Positions 32,209-40,696 of a stretch of DNA of 64,000 nt are shown one piece after another; position 1 is the first letter of the stretch; each line of letters starts with the position of its first letter. The DNA is from TMED23 sp964566055 (GTDB lineage: Bacteria; Pseudomonadota; Alphaproteobacteria; Rhodospirillales; UBA2165). Both the position numbers and the translations under genes were made by a program. The stretch spans positions 11,824 through 75,823 of the forward strand of contig CAZMHI010000016.1 in the NCBI GenBank assembly GCA_964566055.1, read 5' to 3'. Below the pieces are notes generated by a model that did no database searches, was not told where the DNA came from, and was given only the letters and a program-made list of their open reading frames with translations.

Positions 32209-32467
32209 TTTTCTAACCTAGTTCTCAGAGTCATAAGCACTCTACCAATAAAGCCTCTAGAACACACTTTTTGATTTAGTCAATCTGACTGGTCGAACGA
32301 AGTGTTTTTAGCCTTACCGAAAAACGAATTGGGGAAAAAACTTGATCCTTTCAGAGGTGCAACCGGTCCCGTCAGGAGCAGCGTAAGCATCATTTGCAAC
32401 ACTGGGTTCCCTGAGCTATCTTGTGGCCCAACATTGAAAAAAATTTTCCTACTAGGAGCAATACCCC

Positions 32468-33328
32468 ATGGTGACCTTAAGCGATGTCTCTATCATCAAT
32501 ACAAATACGGCCGAAGCCAAGCCTGTCGATTCCGGATTGGAACGGACGATTTGCAGCGAGAGTGTGTGTGGCTCAAAGACTTTAGATGTTTACCGGCGGA
32601 CAGTGTCGGACGGTCGCCAGTTCGCACCAGAAGCAGGCGACGACTACCATCTAATTTATGTTATGGGGGCCTCGACTGACGGCAGCATCAGCTACAAGGG
32701 CGAGCAGCATCCTGCCGAAGAGGGCGCCGGCGTATTGCTCGTGCCGGGAGAAGCAGCTGAATTTACAGCTTCCGGTTCGGATTTAGAATTGTTGCACATG
32801 GTAACGCCGACGCCTCCCTCCGCCATTGAAGAGGGATTGTCCGGCGGGCCGGGCTATTTTTTCAATCGCGAAACGCTGCGTGTGCTTTCGGATGCCAGTG
32901 GTGGTCGTGTGCGCCGGTTTTGCGCTGAATCATCCGTCCGCTTACTCGACGGCAACAGGCTTACCCCGACCAATGCGATCCAGGCGGGTGAGATGCACTA
33001 TCATGAAGGTGGCTCGTCACCTTTACATCAACATGTCGGCACCGACGCCAACCCTGAGGGCGCCGCTCACTGCTATATGACGTTTAAAGGCAATGGGCGG
33101 GTCGAAGTTGGCGAAACCTCCCAGGAAATCGAACCTGGCACTCTGGTCTATTTCCCCCCAGGTGTACCGCACCGGCTGCATGCCCATGGTGGTGCGCTCG
33201 ACTATTTTGAGATCCAAGCGTGGCGGAGCTTCAAGACCAACATCTTCAGCGAGGAAGAGCTGGGGCTGAGGTGGTATTACGATCCTGAAACGCCGGGCGC
33301 TGAGCGGGTCGAATGGAACCAAAGCTAA
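32468..33328 (+). CDS. Bicupin-type protein of unknown activity
   Basis: 286 residues with two cupin domains (about 45-110 and 170-260). The C-terminal one has the metal-binding pattern: GEMHYHEGGSSPLHQHVGTD, then AHCYMTFKGNGRVEVGE and PPGVPHRLHAHG. The N-terminal one has DDYHLIYVMGAS but lacks the His cluster and may be structural. Candidates include a ring-cleaving dioxygenase or sugar-epimerase-like enzyme; none is proven. AGGAG lies nine bases before the ATG. Convergent with a VOC-family protein, which together with the SnoaL protein suggests catabolism of a small organic compound. Confidence 0.72.
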   Translation: MVTLSDVSIINTNTAEAKPVDSGLERTICSESVCGSKTLDVYRRTVSDGRQFAPEAGDDYHLIYVMGASTDGSISYKGEQHPAEEGAGVLLVPGEAAEFTASGSDLELLHMVTPTPPSAIEEGLSGGPGYFFNRETLRVLSDASGGRVRRFCAESSVRLLDGNRLTPTNAIQAGEMHYHEGGSSPLHQHVGTDANPEGAAHCYMTFKGNGRVEVGETSQEIEPGTLVYFPPGVPHRLHAHGGALDYFEIQAWRSFKTNIFSEEELGLRWYYDPETPGAERVEWNQS

Positions 33329-33369
33329 CGGGATAGCCTACGAAAACTACCGGGTCATTTCTCTATAGA

Positions 33370-33921
33370 TTAAGTTTCCGGGAAAACTTGAGCACCGGTT
33401 CCGTCATGAACCCAAGCGACATCGGGCAAGACTTTTTTCTCTTCTTCCCATTTGGCAAGCATCGATTCCGCGGATTCCTGAAGTGTTTCCATCATACCAG
33501 GCCGGGCTGAGTTGTAGGCGAGTTCAAGCCGGTGGCCGTTTGGATCAAAGAAATAAATCGATTGAACGAAAGTGTGATCGGTTGGGCCGACAACTTCTAC
33601 GCCGTTGGCTTCGAGTTTTTCTTTGGCTTCCAGCAACTCTTCCATACTGTCGACATTCATCGCCAGATGTTGAACCCATTCCGGCGTATTTTGGTCTTTT
33701 TGCATCGGCGGAGATTGCGGAACTTCGAAGAAAGCTACGAGCGAACCATCGCCCATGCCGAAAAAGATATGCATGTAGGGTGAGGTTTCGCCGGTCGACG
33801 GCACGTTGGTTTCTGAGACGGCTGCAACATAGGGCATGTCGAGAACCTTGGTGTAAAATTCTGCGGTTTCCTTGGCGTCGTTACAGCGATAGGCAACATG
33901 GTGAAGACTTTGAATATTCAT
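33370..33921 (-). CDS. VOC (glyoxalase/extradiol dioxygenase)-family protein
   Basis: 183 residues. The VOC betaalphabeta-betabetabeta module starts NIQSLHHVAYRCNDAKETAE with the metal His, has HIFFGMGDGSLVAFFEVP, VQHLAMNV with the second His, and SIYFFDPNGHRLELAYNSA with the Glu ligand. It could be a dioxygenase, isomerase or lyase. The last 35 residues form an extra helical tail. GAGGAG precedes the ATG. An FNR-like sequence (TTGAC-CGTT-ATCAA, 33989-34002) lies 68 bases upstream of the start, one mismatch from consensus. Confidence 0.8.
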   Translation of the reverse strand: MNIQSLHHVAYRCNDAKETAEFYTKVLDMPYVAAVSETNVPSTGETSPYMHIFFGMGDGSLVAFFEVPQSPPMQKDQNTPEWVQHLAMNVDSMEELLEAKEKLEANGVEVVGPTDHTFVQSIYFFDPNGHRLELAYNSARPGMMETLQESAESMLAKWEEEKKVLPDVAWVHDGTGAQVFPET

Positions 33922-34029
33922 CGTGATACTCCTCTGTCAAACTGGCCTTAGAACTATAATTTCCTTGCACAGACAGCAGAGAATCTCATTGACCGTTATC
34001 AAGTTGGCCACTTTTGCGGTGGGGTTTAG

Positions 34030-34509
34030 CTACTTGAGGACAATCAAAGCTATGGCCGCGCTCAAAATCACCATCGCACACATGAAAAATAGCAAGGTAT
34101 AGCGCTGAATTGTGCCCTCACGCCGGGAACTTACATCGCGGATTTTAATGTAGAGAGACGAGAATTGTTCCTCAATTTTAACTATTCGTGAAATTTCATT
34201 GAATTGCCAAAGCTGATACATAATCAGAACTAATATGACGCCACAGGCCAGCAGTATCGTCGATATGCCGAACAAGGCAGAGACTGAACTTCTAAGTCTG
34301 GAAAGAACGGCAAATGTCGTAAAGCCGCCGCAAACCAATACAGCGCCGCCGACCGCGAGCCATTGAATTCTTTTGGCGAAGAGCACGGCATCCGACGCTT
34401 TATCATACATTAATCTCAACTCCGCATGGGTTAGTTCGTCAAGATCGGAGGGCTGATTTTCGAACGGCTCTTGCTCGTCTTCCGCTTCGTTGTCGGACTT
34501 TTTCGCCAT
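34030..34509 (-). CDS. Small three-TM membrane protein, hypothetical
   Basis: 159 residues: an acidic soluble N-terminus (about 1-40, many Glu/Asp), two adjacent membrane helices (about 48-68 and 74-98), a coiled segment with EISRIVKIEEQFSSLYIKIR, and a final helix (about 137-158). AAGGA precedes the ATG. No family recognised. Confidence 0.6.
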   Translation of the reverse strand: MAKKSDNEAEDEQEPFENQPSDLDELTHAELRLMYDKASDAVLFAKRIQWLAVGGAVLVCGGFTTFAVLSRLRSSVSALFGISTILLACGVILVLIMYQLWQFNEISRIVKIEEQFSSLYIKIRDVSSRREGTIQRYTLLFFMCAMVILSAAIALIVLK

Positions 34510-34680
34510 GATAATTCATCCTTTACAAATTAGGTAATAATTACAGCTCAGGAGGTCCGGAATTTACCATGATGCATCCATCGATACGACATATTATTTT
34601 ATGTAGGTGGGCACAATCTTCATTACTGAAAGCAGGAATCGAATAAGTTACGTAAACTACATTATTTGTTGTGACAAAAA

Positions 34681-34701
34681 ATACCTATGTATGATAGGTA
34701 T
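34681..34701. promoter_or_regulatory. Predicted MarR operator upstream of dctP
   Basis: A perfect inverted repeat ATACCTAT-N5-ATAGGTAT, 85 bases before the dctP start. The core ACCTAT-N5-ATAGGT is identical, including spacing, to the palindrome upstream of the ubiD-type gene at 39253-39273. The MarR-family gene between 39296 and 39838 is the likely binder. Confidence 0.7.
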
Positions 34702-34785
34702 ATTATATCGAATAATAAGAGCTACGGGTTGGCTTATGCTAGTTTTGAGTAGTCCCCCATAAAATTAAACTAACAGGAGAAATTC

Positions 34786-35820
34786 ATGTCTAAATTGGGC
34801 CAAACAGGGAAGTTAAAATTAACTGTAATCGCTGTGGCGATTTCATTCGCATTAACGTCATCATTGTTCGCGGCTAATGAAGTTAACGCTGCCTCTTTAA
34901 CAATGAAAATTGGTACACCGACTATCAATGATACACAGCACGAATGGATGAAGCGTTTTAAAGCACGTATCGAGAAAAAAAGTGGCGGCGATATAGCCGT
35001 TAAACTTTTTCCAGCGAGCCAGCTGGGAAAAATTCCGCGTATGATTGAAGGGCTGCAATTTGGTACCATAGAAGGAGTTGTCGCACCTTCCGCTTTTTTT
35101 ATCGGCGTAGATAAGTTTAATTCCGCCCTAGCCGTTCCGGGGCTATTTAAAGATGTAAATCATTGCTGGCGTACTTTTGGCGATCCTGAATTTCGCGCCA
35201 TCATGTTCCCCTTGATGGAAAAGAAAGGCATCACTGCGATTAGTATCATGTGTACCGCACCGCAGGCTTTTTTAACCAAAAAGAAAATCAGTTCTTTAGC
35301 CGACCTTAAAGATTTGCGGATTCGCGTTCTGGCCTCACCGTTGGAAATCGGTCCCTTGAAAGCTGCTGGCATGAAGCCCGTGCCAATGCCTTTGGGTGAG
35401 GTTGTACCGGGGCTAAAACAAAATTTAATTGATGGTGTGAGCTCTATCCCGGTTCTTTTCGGTAAACTGAAAATGGACACAATGGCGAAAAACATCACGA
35501 CGTCCAGCCTGATTTACTTTGGTGTACCAACTTATGTCAGTATGAAATTCTGGAATAAACTTTCCGGTGCACAGAAGAAAATGTTGCTAACTGAAGCTCG
35601 TGCTGTCGAAAAAGAAGTGCGGCCTTGGAATGATAAAGCTAATGCAGGCGTTTTAGCCGGTTGGAAAAAACGCGGTGGTACGGTTGTCGATTTGCCGCCG
35701 GCAGACCAAGCTAAATTAGCGTCAATTGCTAATAAAACAGCCGCTAAATTCATCGCTAAAAATGCCAAGCTGAATGGCTTTTTCCAAAAAATTAATACCA
35801 TCGTTCAACGGCATAAGTAG
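34786..35820 (+). CDS. dctP: TRAP transporter solute-binding protein
   Basis: 344 residues with a signal peptide (about 1-36, ending NEVNAA). The mature protein is a DctP-type binding protein: TMKIGTPTINDTQHEWMKRF, GGDIAVKLFPASQLGKIPRM, then the region after LKDLRIRVLASPLEIGPLKA where the conserved Arg binds the ligand carboxylate. It delivers an organic acid to the DctQM membrane complex. AGGAGA precedes the ATG. A terminator hairpin stands between dctP and dctQ, so the binding protein is probably made in excess. The operator upstream links it to the MarR/UbiD genes; ligand probably an aromatic or related acid. Confidence 0.92.
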   Translation: MSKLGQTGKLKLTVIAVAISFALTSSLFAANEVNAASLTMKIGTPTINDTQHEWMKRFKARIEKKSGGDIAVKLFPASQLGKIPRMIEGLQFGTIEGVVAPSAFFIGVDKFNSALAVPGLFKDVNHCWRTFGDPEFRAIMFPLMEKKGITAISIMCTAPQAFLTKKKISSLADLKDLRIRVLASPLEIGPLKAAGMKPVPMPLGEVVPGLKQNLIDGVSSIPVLFGKLKMDTMAKNITTSSLIYFGVPTYVSMKFWNKLSGAQKKMLLTEARAVEKEVRPWNDKANAGVLAGWKKRGGTVVDLPPADQAKLASIANKTAAKFIAKNAKLNGFFQKINTIVQRHK

Positions 35821-35836
35821 ATTTATTGGTTCGACT

Positions 35837-35863
35837 AAAGGGCGGCTACGGTCGCCCTTTTTT
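35837..35863 (+). terminator. Terminator/attenuator between dctP and dctQ
   Basis: GGGCG/CGCCC stem, extended by A-T pairs, eight-base loop, followed by six T. It lies 17 bases after dctP and about 60 before dctQ; partial read-through would give unequal dctP and dctQM expression. Confidence 0.75.
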
Positions 35864-35920
35864 CGTTTAAAAGCAAATTCACTGGTTGTTTAGCAAATAA
35901 TCTAGATAGATAATTTGAGC

Positions 35921-36469
35921 ATGGAAAAAGCTGGCACTATAGGCACGATAGCAAAGTATTACGACAATCTATTACTAACGATTAGAATACTCATTGGCGT
36001 CTTAATGCTATCCGCCATCGCCATAAATTTTGCTAATGTAATTGCCCGCCGAATATTCGACGCGCCCTTTATTTGGGCGGAAGAAATATTAGTCTTTATC
36101 GTTGTGTGGATGGTTTATTTTGGTGCTGTGTTAGTAAGCTGGCATGGTCGCCATCTGCGAATGGACTTGGTATCGATGAGCTTAAAGGGCTGGCCCAGAC
36201 TGTTGGTGAATTGGCTTGCTTTGCTCATTATGATCGGACTAAGCGTATTTGTCGTCATTCATTCTTACGAGGTAATCCTGACGTTTTTAGACACCGGCCA
36301 AGAGAGTATTGCCGCTGGAATCCCCATGGTCATCCCGCATATTGCTATTCCCATCGGTTTTTCGTTGATTTTTATCGGCACAATTATTAGCTCAAAATGG
36401 CAGCAAAATGGGCTAACGCCACCGAGCAGGCACGATTCTTCAACTAACGAAAAAGTTGAGGAAAATTGA
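35921..36469 (+). CDS. dctQ: TRAP transporter small membrane subunit
   Basis: 182 residues with four membrane helices (about 20-40, 50-70, 92-112, 130-150). It has the DctQ family stretch ARRIFDAPFIWAEEILVFIV followed by the SWHGRHLRMDL loop. It forms the complex with DctM and receives the binding protein. The ATG at 35921 is preferred over an in-frame TTG two codons earlier. Its TGA ends one base before the dctM ATG. Confidence 0.88.
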   Translation: MEKAGTIGTIAKYYDNLLLTIRILIGVLMLSAIAINFANVIARRIFDAPFIWAEEILVFIVVWMVYFGAVLVSWHGRHLRMDLVSMSLKGWPRLLVNWLALLIMIGLSVFVVIHSYEVILTFLDTGQESIAAGIPMVIPHIAIPIGFSLIFIGTIISSKWQQNGLTPPSRHDSSTNEKVEEN

Positions 36470-36470
36470 T

Positions 36471-37733
36471 ATGCTTTGGGTGATGCTCGCTATGCCGGTG
36501 GTTCTCCTGATCCTGGGAGTGCCAATATTTATTATCCTTGCTGCAACTTCCGCAATTGTCCTGTTTTTCAGCGACATCCCGGGTGCTATCGTCCATCAAA
36601 ATTTATTTGGTGGTATCAGTATATTCTCACTCCTGGCGGTTCCATTTTTTATTTTTGCAGGTGAGCTTATGGGCAAAGGCGGCATGTCAAAGAGATTGAT
36701 CGCCTGGGCGTTGTCGATATTAGGGGGACTCCGTGGCAGCTTGCCGCTAACCACAGTCGGCACATCAACCGTTTTTGGTGCGATTTCCGGCTCAAGCGCC
36801 GCCACTGTTGCAGCCGTCGGCAGACTTCTTTATCCGACCTTGCGCGAAAAAGGCTATAACGAGAAATTCGCCACTGGCGTCGTCACGTCATCCGGCGCCA
36901 TTGCCATCGTCATACCGCCATCGATCGCGATGATTCTCTATGGTGTTTCTGCCGAGGAAGATATTGCCAAGCTATTTATTGCCGGAATATTGCCGGGATT
37001 ATTTATGGCCTTGGTTATGGGAATTTATATTTACCTCTATGCCCGCGTTAACAATATCCGGGAATCTGAAGGTTTCAGTTTCCAGAACTTCATCAAAGCG
37101 AGCAAAAATGGCATTTGGGCGCTCGGCAGTCCGTTTATTATTTTAGGTGGCATCTATTCGGGTTGGTTTTCTCCCACAGAGTCGGGCGGGGTCGCTTGTG
37201 TTTATGCAATTTTGGTAACGCGTTACATTCATCGAGATATTGACTGGCACGGCATTTGGGAAGTTGCCGTAAGTTCTGCCTATTTGACGGCTCAGGTATT
37301 AATTATCGTCGCTGCCGCCAGTATATTTTCCTGGCTATTGACCATCAGTGGTGTGCCGCAATCGGTTGGCAGCTTTATCACCGAATTGAAAGCAGAACCT
37401 TGGCTCGTCCTACTAGCCATCAATATATTATTATTGATTGTTGGCAGTGTGCTCGACCCAAATTCAGCTATTCTCGTGCTGACTCCATTATTGGTGCCAA
37501 TCATCAAAACCTTGGGCGTAGATCCCATTCATTTTGGTATCATCGTAACCGTAAATTTGGCCATTGGCATGTTTACGCCGCCGTTTGGCCTCAATATTTT
37601 TGTCGCCCAGGCAGTCTTGAAAGCACCACTTAAAAGTATTTATCCCGGTCTGGTACCGTTTATCATCATCAACATTGTTGCTTTGATGTTTGTCACCTAC
37701 CTGCCGGAAATGTCACTTTTCCTGACCAGGTAA
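36471..37733 (+). CDS. dctM: TRAP transporter large membrane subunit
   Basis: 420 residues with about twelve membrane helices. DctM marks include FFIFAGELMGKGGMSKRLI, SGSSAATVAAVGRLLYPTL, SSGAIAIVIPPSIAMILYG and FTPPFGLNIFVAQAV, which are the sodium and substrate-site regions of this ion-transporter-like subunit. It carries out Na+-driven uptake. It ends seven bases before the stop of the convergent ubiD-type gene. The real start is ATG 36471; an upstream TTG would overlap dctQ. Confidence 0.92.
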   Translation: MLWVMLAMPVVLLILGVPIFIILAATSAIVLFFSDIPGAIVHQNLFGGISIFSLLAVPFFIFAGELMGKGGMSKRLIAWALSILGGLRGSLPLTTVGTSTVFGAISGSSAATVAAVGRLLYPTLREKGYNEKFATGVVTSSGAIAIVIPPSIAMILYGVSAEEDIAKLFIAGILPGLFMALVMGIYIYLYARVNNIRESEGFSFQNFIKASKNGIWALGSPFIILGGIYSGWFSPTESGGVACVYAILVTRYIHRDIDWHGIWEVAVSSAYLTAQVLIIVAAASIFSWLLTISGVPQSVGSFITELKAEPWLVLLAINILLLIVGSVLDPNSAILVLTPLLVPIIKTLGVDPIHFGIIVTVNLAIGMFTPPFGLNIFVAQAVLKAPLKSIYPGLVPFIIINIVALMFVTYLPEMSLFLTR

Positions 37734-37740
37734 ACCAAGA

Positions 37741-39186
37741 TTATGAGCGGTCAATTCGCAGTTGAGCCCGCTTGGGAATTTCAAATTCTGGCAGCCCAAC
37801 TTCTTTCCAGACATCCAAGGCTTTCATCATAATATCCTTCGGCGGAAGTGAATATTCTCCGGCATCTATAGTCTTGGTGGCATCTATGACGACTTTGCTG
37901 CCCATATCCTGCATTTTGTTGTCAATGCGTACGGATGGGTCCATACCCATGGGGAAAAATACATCATCTATAATTATGGTATCGCGAACGGGGTGGTAGT
38001 GAGAATTCATCGCCCATTCGATATGAAGCGGATCCCGAATATCAACATCCTCATCAACTACCGTGATGCGCTTCAACGGTGACATATCTGCAATTAAGCG
38101 GCCAACTTTTTTAGCGTGGCCTTCATGTTTTGGCGCCATTGAAACGATACAATGAGCAAGCAGACCGCCAAACGTGAGGTCGATGTGAACATCTTTAACG
38201 CTTTTGTCAGCAAAATCTTCACGTAAGGTTTTGAGTACCAGTGGCGCGTTCGTCATACTTTGCAGAACGGTGCTTTCACTCGGCGGCATCTGACTCGTAT
38301 AGCCGTAAAAAATTGCATCTTGGCGATGTGTAATTGCGTTAATTCGAACCAATGGTTTAGGCGCAATCGGCCCCATGTAACCTGCAAATTCGCCAAAGGG
38401 CCCTTCATCCGCATATTCATCCGGCAGCACTTCACCTTCGATGATAAATTCGGCCTCGGCCGGGATCATAATATCACTGGTTTTGCACTTTACGACTTTT
38501 ACCGGCTCACCGTTGAGACCGCCGGCGACGTTAATCTCTTCGGTGCCAAAAGGCATGTTTGCCACTGTGGCAAAATGAACAGAAGGATCCGTACCGATAA
38601 CCCAAGCTATAGGCGCTGGTTTTCCTTTATCGAGATAGGTGCTGGCTTGCATGAAGCCGTGGCGACCCGGATTGATATTGCAAATTACATGACTGTCATC
38701 TTTAATCATGGTCCGATACACACCCATATTTTGCTCGCCGGTATCGGCATTATGAGTGACTGTAATAGTCGTAATATAGGGCCCCACATCTTTACCTGGT
38801 GTCCACGTTGGGATTGGCAGATCGCTTAGCCGAACATTATCGCCGGTATGCACAACTTCCTGGCAAGGTGCTTCATTTACGGTTACCGGAGCAATTGGAT
38901 TTAGCAAAGCCTGGGTCCATTTATCGTTGACTTCCTCGCGCGATACTCCGAGCCCAAGCGCATAAGCATGTGTTGAAGCACCAAGTGCGGCCGTCACCAA
39001 ACGAAATTCAGATCCTTCTACATTATCGAACAAAAGTCCAAATCGATCATCATCAGGTAAGGCCTGAAATGCCCATTTGGCTAGAGCAGCAGGTTCCCAG
39101 GTTCGATCAACAGATTTAGTAATACGCCGCAATAATCCCTGTTGTTCTGATACCGCCAGAAAATCACGAAAGGTTCGATAAGCCAT
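37741..39186 (-). CDS. UbiD-family (prenyl-FMN) decarboxylase
   Basis: 481 residues of the UbiD family, which (de)carboxylate aromatic or alpha,beta-unsaturated acids using prenylated FMN. Visible: TWTPGKDVGPYITT, the VYRTMIKD strand, INPGRHGFM, ANMPFGTEEINVAG, and the EGPFGEFAGYMG segment that holds catalytic Glu in this family, followed by the downstream Arg/Glu helix. A UbiX flavin prenyltransferase is needed but not in the window. GAGGA precedes the ATG. It faces a TRAP operon and is followed upstream by a MarR gene; matching operators at both promoters point to a substrate imported by the TRAP system. Alternatives: quinone biosynthesis UbiD, less likely here. Confidence 0.9.
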   Translation of the reverse strand: MAYRTFRDFLAVSEQQGLLRRITKSVDRTWEPAALAKWAFQALPDDDRFGLLFDNVEGSEFRLVTAALGASTHAYALGLGVSREEVNDKWTQALLNPIAPVTVNEAPCQEVVHTGDNVRLSDLPIPTWTPGKDVGPYITTITVTHNADTGEQNMGVYRTMIKDDSHVICNINPGRHGFMQASTYLDKGKPAPIAWVIGTDPSVHFATVANMPFGTEEINVAGGLNGEPVKVVKCKTSDIMIPAEAEFIIEGEVLPDEYADEGPFGEFAGYMGPIAPKPLVRINAITHRQDAIFYGYTSQMPPSESTVLQSMTNAPLVLKTLREDFADKSVKDVHIDLTFGGLLAHCIVSMAPKHEGHAKKVGRLIADMSPLKRITVVDEDVDIRDPLHIEWAMNSHYHPVRDTIIIDDVFFPMGMDPSVRIDNKMQDMGSKVVIDATKTIDAGEYSLPPKDIMMKALDVWKEVGLPEFEIPKRAQLRIDRS

Positions 39187-39222
39187 GGATAATTCCTCAC
39201 ACTGAAAAAAGCAGTGTTTAAA

Positions 39223-39245
39223 TCACACTTATATATACGGTGTGA
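39223..39245. promoter_or_regulatory. Second inverted repeat upstream of the ubiD-type gene
   Basis: TCACAC-N11-GTGTGA, perfect in the six-base arms, between the MarR palindrome and the start codon (37 bases away). It resembles a LysR/FadR-like dyad; no protein partner is evident. Confidence 0.35.
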
Positions 39246-39252
39246 ATATATA

Positions 39253-39273
39253 TTACCTATCTTAGATAGGTAA
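39253..39273. promoter_or_regulatory. Predicted MarR operator upstream of the ubiD-type gene
   Basis: Perfect palindrome TTACCTAT-N5-ATAGGTAA, sharing the ACCTAT-N5-ATAGGT core and spacing with 34681-34701. It lies 67 bases upstream of the decarboxylase start and 23 bases beyond the MarR gene's stop. Confidence 0.7.
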
Positions 39274-39295
39274 GCAAATTATAACGGGTGGAACC

Positions 39296-39838
39296 TTACG
39301 CCAAATCAGCAGTATTTTCGCTACGTTCGGCAAGTATTAGCGCGAGGTCTGATTGCAGGATAAATCTATTCAAAAAATCGAATATTATTTGGAACTGATC
39401 TCGCGACATACCGGCAAAAAGTTGATCATTTATCGCGCGAAGATATTCTGAATGTTGATCAAGCAACTCGTCACTCCGACTAGTTGTCGTGATGCAGACG
39501 GCACGGTTGTCCTGCGGGTCGCTTTTTTTATCCAACAGATTCTTAGCGACCAATTGTCCGACTTCGGCGGTGATATGGGCAGGTGCGATGTGAAGATATT
39601 TGCCGATTTCCCGGATACCAATCCCTTTTTCTTTTTGCAAATGCCAAACCGCAAGCAATATTGAAAACTGGGAAGCGTTTAATGACATCGCGCGCCCAAC
39701 TGAACGGCGCATGGTCTGTAATCTGCTGGAAACTGCAAACAGTTGGGTCATGAAATCGCGAAATTGGTCATCCGAACCATCAATTAAGAGTTCAGGACTG
39801 GAGATTGTATTGGGTCTAGCGGTTTGAGTTGTTTTCAA
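39296..39838 (-). CDS. MarR-family transcriptional regulator
   Basis: 180 residues. A winged helix at about 60-125 has SLNASQFSILLAVWHL, GIGIREIGKYLHIAPAHITA (helix-turn-helix) and the wing LDKKSDPQDNRAVCITTT, whose DxRxxxI-type motif is the MarR mark. N- and C-terminal helices provide the dimer. It should repress until a phenolic or acid ligand binds. It probably binds ACCTAT-N5-ATAGGT at 39253 and 34681. The start is a TTG with AAAGG ten bases upstream. It is transcribed in the same direction as the ubiD-type gene, 109 bases before it. Confidence 0.87.
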   Translation of the reverse strand: MKTTQTARPNTISSPELLIDGSDDQFRDFMTQLFAVSSRLQTMRRSVGRAMSLNASQFSILLAVWHLQKEKGIGIREIGKYLHIAPAHITAEVGQLVAKNLLDKKSDPQDNRAVCITTTSRSDELLDQHSEYLRAINDQLFAGMSRDQFQIIFDFLNRFILQSDLALILAERSENTADLA

Positions 39839-40270
39839 TGCTACTGAACCTTTATTTGTTAGCTTTAAGATGTGCGATAACCTAGGACGAATTATCCAGC
39901 TTAGGCAAGTTGGTTCTGACGCTCCCTTATGATAATGGGTTTAAAATATAAGGTTGACGAAATATTTTGTGCACCTAACAGCTCGTGGTTGCCATTTAAG
40001 GCATAGTATTCAGCGGGGGAATAAGAGATTTTGCGTTATGCTAAATAGCGGGATTATTTTTGTATGCCGCAGAAATCTGCCAGAAAACAAACCTAATTGT
40101 ATCTATGTTATAATTTATTTAATTTTTAACTTTTAGGTGGTTATGTTTTTCTGTATACGTATAAGTACGTATAGGGAGCAATTAAATTTAACGGTGGGAA
40201 ATTGCACTTCAGATCATGATTTTATTGATGACTTGGGATTCAAATAAATCTGATAAAGGGGAATGGTTTC
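39839..40270. other. Intergenic region with an 8-4-8 perfect dyad
   Basis: 430 bases of AT-rich DNA without a convincing gene. It contains TATACGTA-TAAG-TACGTATA (40154-40173), a perfect inverted repeat about 100 bases before the 40271 gene, which could be a TetR-type operator or a hairpin. The MarR promoter should be near the left end. Confidence 0.4.
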
Positions 40271-40465
40271 ATGTCAGGTCCATCCGAGACGAAAAATAGC
40301 CGAGATTGGGTTGTTGATATCTCAGCAACTAAATCTGTCTCCGACTTCATTGAGCGGAGTGCCGAACGGCGCAAGCTGCAAATGAAGCCCGATATTGCTA
40401 CTAACCGCCGTCTGAGACCTTATGGCCGACGAGAGATAGACAATCCTAACCGGTCTGCGTGGTAA
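40271..40465 (+). CDS. Small basic hypothetical protein
   Basis: 64 residues, hydrophilic and basic (DFIERSAERRKLQMKPDIAT, RRLRPYGRREIDNP), no membrane segment. AGGGGA eight bases before the ATG supports translation. No family recognised. It stands alone between the MarR gene and the ior operon. Confidence 0.5.
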   Translation: MSGPSETKNSRDWVVDISATKSVSDFIERSAERRKLQMKPDIATNRRLRPYGRREIDNPNRSAW

Positions 40466-40540
40466 CTAAATCCCGGCTGTAAATTACCGGTAAAGTCACT
40501 CAAAACAGCGTATTTCGGCTTATCCATAGTTCTTTAATTC

Positions 40541-40554
40541 TTGATATATATCAA
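40541..40554. promoter_or_regulatory. FNR-type box upstream of iorA
   Basis: TTGAT-ATAT-ATCAA, a perfect match to the FNR/Anr consensus. A -10-like CATAAC (40577-40582) lies at the distance expected for a class II FNR promoter (box centred near -41.5). iorA begins 143 bases downstream of the box. Confidence 0.65.
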
Positions 40555-40696
40555 AGAAAATATCCCCCTGATGCCGCATAACGTGTCACTGCCCGTTTTT
40601 GCTGTTTGGTAAGCGTTAGTCATTGCCGAACGGTAGGGTGGAAAACGTAATTATTATAATTATAGACACAGATACACCGAGAACACTGGGGATCCG

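Noticed and set aside
33989..34002. FNR-like TTGAC-CGTT-ATCAA upstream of the VOC gene as a firm site
   Set aside because: One mismatch, no good -10 at the right distance, and the gene has no evident link to low oxygen. It is mentioned only in that gene's entry.
38260..38829. 189-codon plus-strand frame opposite the ubiD-type gene
   Set aside because: Antisense shadow of a well-conserved decarboxylase.
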